Below the pieces are notes generated by a model. That model saw nothing but the letters and a program-made list of their open reading frames with translations, did no database searches and was not told the DNA's origin. The position numbers and the translations under genes were made by a program. Source: Pseudorasbora parva (Eukaryota > Chordata > Actinopteri > Cypriniformes > Gobionidae). Taken from it: a DNA stretch of 64,000 nucleotides. Positions 62,105-64,000 of this stretch are shown here, piece after piece (the first letter of the stretch is position 1; every line of letters starts with the position of its first letter). Location of the stretch: assembly GCF_024679245.1 (NCBI RefSeq), contig NC_090187.1:22715995-22779994 (forward strand). Reading direction: 5' to 3'.

Positions 62105-63069
62105 CAAGCAAAGTGTACTTAGTTCGGTTAGTTTGGTTCGTTTGGTCCGGACCAAAAAACAAAAACAAAACATAATAGTCCTGGTCCGCTTAGCGTTCAC
62201 ACGGGCATTTTTAACAGCGAACCTAAAGTTACCGAACCAAAGGCACAGGGAGACGGTCACAACCTGATTGGTCGGCTTATATGACGTAGGAGCTCGTTTA
62301 CCGAACATTCAAAACAATGCGGTGTGCGGATTACACGCACGGGCAATTATGCGTGTACATATGGCATTATTTTTTACCAGCGAACTCATGAAGAGCTCAT
62401 GAAATGTTCATCACAAATTTAAAACAACGCTGTGTGCTGTATTAAACACAATCATTTTATGCGTGTACATGTGGCATTATTTTTACCCGCTGAGAACTCA
62501 TGAAGAGCTCATAAAATGTTCAAAACATTCAAAACAGCCGCAGGATTGACGGGCGACTCTTATGCAAAAGAGACGGCCGTTCTGTCCTGTACTGTACCTG
62601 CTAATAATGGGCAACACAGGAACTTTGATGAGAAGAGCCAGGTATGCTTTTTGTGTGTTTTTTCTAGCATTTTCGAAACATGCTCGTCTGACAAAATATT
62701 GATTAGGCACTTCCTCGTTGCTCCACGTTTGCCCTCTAACGTTTCAGTTACTCATTTTGGATACACCGATCTTTCCGCGTCATCAAATCAGCTGACTATG
62801 CGTCACATCTTGTGACATTATACATCCGGTTTTTGGTCCGTTTACATGTCTTTGGTCCGTGTTGCGTTCATATATCAATCGAACCGCACCAGAGTTCGTT
62901 TGGAAGCGGACCGAGACCCATCTTTTTAGCGGTCTCGGTACGCTTGTTTGGTGCGCACCAGGGTTCGGATGGCAGCGTTCACATATGTTCAAATGACCCG
63001 CAGTAACCGAGCAACCGCACCAGGGTTCGTTTAAAATCGAACCAAACATGACAAGTGTGAACACACCCT
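62105..63069. mobile_element. TIR element with internal tandem duplication
   Basis: The left end contains GTTAGTTTGGTTCG and the inverted right end CATGTTTGGTTCGATTTTAA, next to GTGTGTTCACACTTGTC. GGTCCG motifs recur near both ends. Inside, a block of about 117 bp is duplicated head to tail (about 62303-62420 and 62421-62540; shared ATGCGTGTACAT and GAACTCATGAAGAGCTCAT). No transposase. The type is common in fish; the superfamily is uncertain. Confidence 0.55.
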
Positions 63070-64000
63070 TAGAATACTAATTCTAGTAGAAAGACTCAGA
63101 GGGCAGGTCAATGTTTGCATCATTCTTATTCTGTAATATCAGATGGTATTGAGCTATAATTATTTCTGTTTAGTTGTATAAAACAGTTATTTGGTGTAGA
63201 TTATGTCCTTAGTCTCGGCTGATCCTGCCTAAGAAAAAAGCCAGGGGCGGAGCCTGCCCCTGATCAATGGACATGGGCCAACCTGGCGGTGGATGGGTGG
63301 AAGGAGGTGAACCTTAGCGCCATAACTGCGAACGTGAACGTGAAACGTCAAAGAGTTCAGTGTTTATGTACTCTAGGTGTCCAGCAGTGATTGGCCAGAC
63401 CTATTAGTGGCTCTCATTTCTAATTAAGTACAGTATATAATGATCAAAAGGTTGATTACAAGTATAGACCAAATATGCTTAAACTTTTCTGTCAGCATAA
63501 GTCTAGTGTGATATTCTAAGTATATTTCTGAGAAATACATTATATTTCAGAGAAGTACAAGTAGACTGAAAGTATACTTTCTTTTTTTTAAGTTTGAAAG
63601 AAGTATACTAATAGCACACTTGAACAATCATCTTTTTTGTAGGGGGATTGTTTGTTGAGGTTCACAGCTTCTTCCCTCTCCCTAATTTGCCTGTTTGTCG
63701 CTTTCTACATATTGTGTAAATGACATTTCAGGCAATATCCTCAATTATTTTTAAGTGCTCATGATCATGCTTGGCGAGAACAGCTCTGGTGACACTTTAG
63801 TCATTTAACTATTCTTAAGATGCATCTATGAGATCTTGAATATGTGGAAATGAGAATAAAATAAGACATGTATAAAAGTTCCGGCGATGACTCAGACAAT
63901 CTTCTCCAATGTACTGTTGAACATGTTGTTGGGTTCTGCAGCCTTTAACACAACTCCACTATTACCTCTAATCACCATGGCTGAATTCTTCCCAAATAAC
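63070..64000. other. Unassigned interval
   Basis: No recognised gene. A GC-rich patch at 63235-63310 (GCCAGGGGCGGAGCCTGCCC) and a stretch at 63770-64000 of balanced composition are not explained. Confidence 0.35.

Overview
This window looks like teleost fish nuclear DNA, probably cyprinid (zebrafish/carp-like; an inference from the repeat families). It is AT-rich, full of microsatellites and short foldback elements, and carries fish-type Tc1, hAT-like, TTAA-target and DIRS elements. I recognise no host protein-coding gene with confidence. Nearly everything that can be named is a mobile element, a remnant of one, or a tandem repeat. A few repeat-free stretches look like possible regulatory DNA, and one (55.14-55.54 kb) could be a terminal exon.

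Layout. 0.29-3.43 kb is a nest: a TTAA-flanked DNA element contains a tailed retroposon and a solo LTR with a perfect 5-bp target duplication, and the LTR itself holds two terminal-inverted-repeat (TIR) elements. 4.1-7.9 kb holds two more nests. 7.9-16.2 kb has a hAT-like element, tRNA-like repeats, degenerate L1/Tx1-type LINE pieces on the minus strand, a TTAA-flanked MITE and a long GA run. 17.4-18.9 kb is a dead Tc1 element. 18.98-25.93 kb is a second Tc1 element whose otherwise open transposase is split by a complete DIRS retrotransposon (copy A1, 19440-24778). 26-47.7 kb is a mosaic of MITEs, an old Tc1 copy, a large inverted-repeat element with a 32-bp minisatellite, and a locally duplicated block. 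47.9-50.8 kb is an older, internally deleted DIRS (family B) whose recombinase gene is cut by a TTAA element. 52.9-55.1 kb is a 23-bp minisatellite. 55.78-61.15 kb is a second complete DIRS (copy A2). 62.1-63.1 kb is another TIR element.

How the main genes work together. Each DIRS A copy encodes an ORF1 protein with a Cys/His-rich N-terminus, a reverse transcriptase/RNase H, and a tyrosine recombinase. They are flanked by inverted terminal repeats and followed by an internal region complementary to both outer ends, the layout used for circle formation and recombinase-mediated insertion. The inverted repeats carry CRE, ETS-like and TATA motifs, so they may act as promoters.

The most notable signal is at the end of ORF1. 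Its stop sits in a UCC-UGA context like the antizyme +1 frameshift site. A +1 shift there enters the RT frame exactly, while reading through the same UGA enters the recombinase frame. A 14-bp hairpin downstream is kept in both copies by a compensatory base-pair change.
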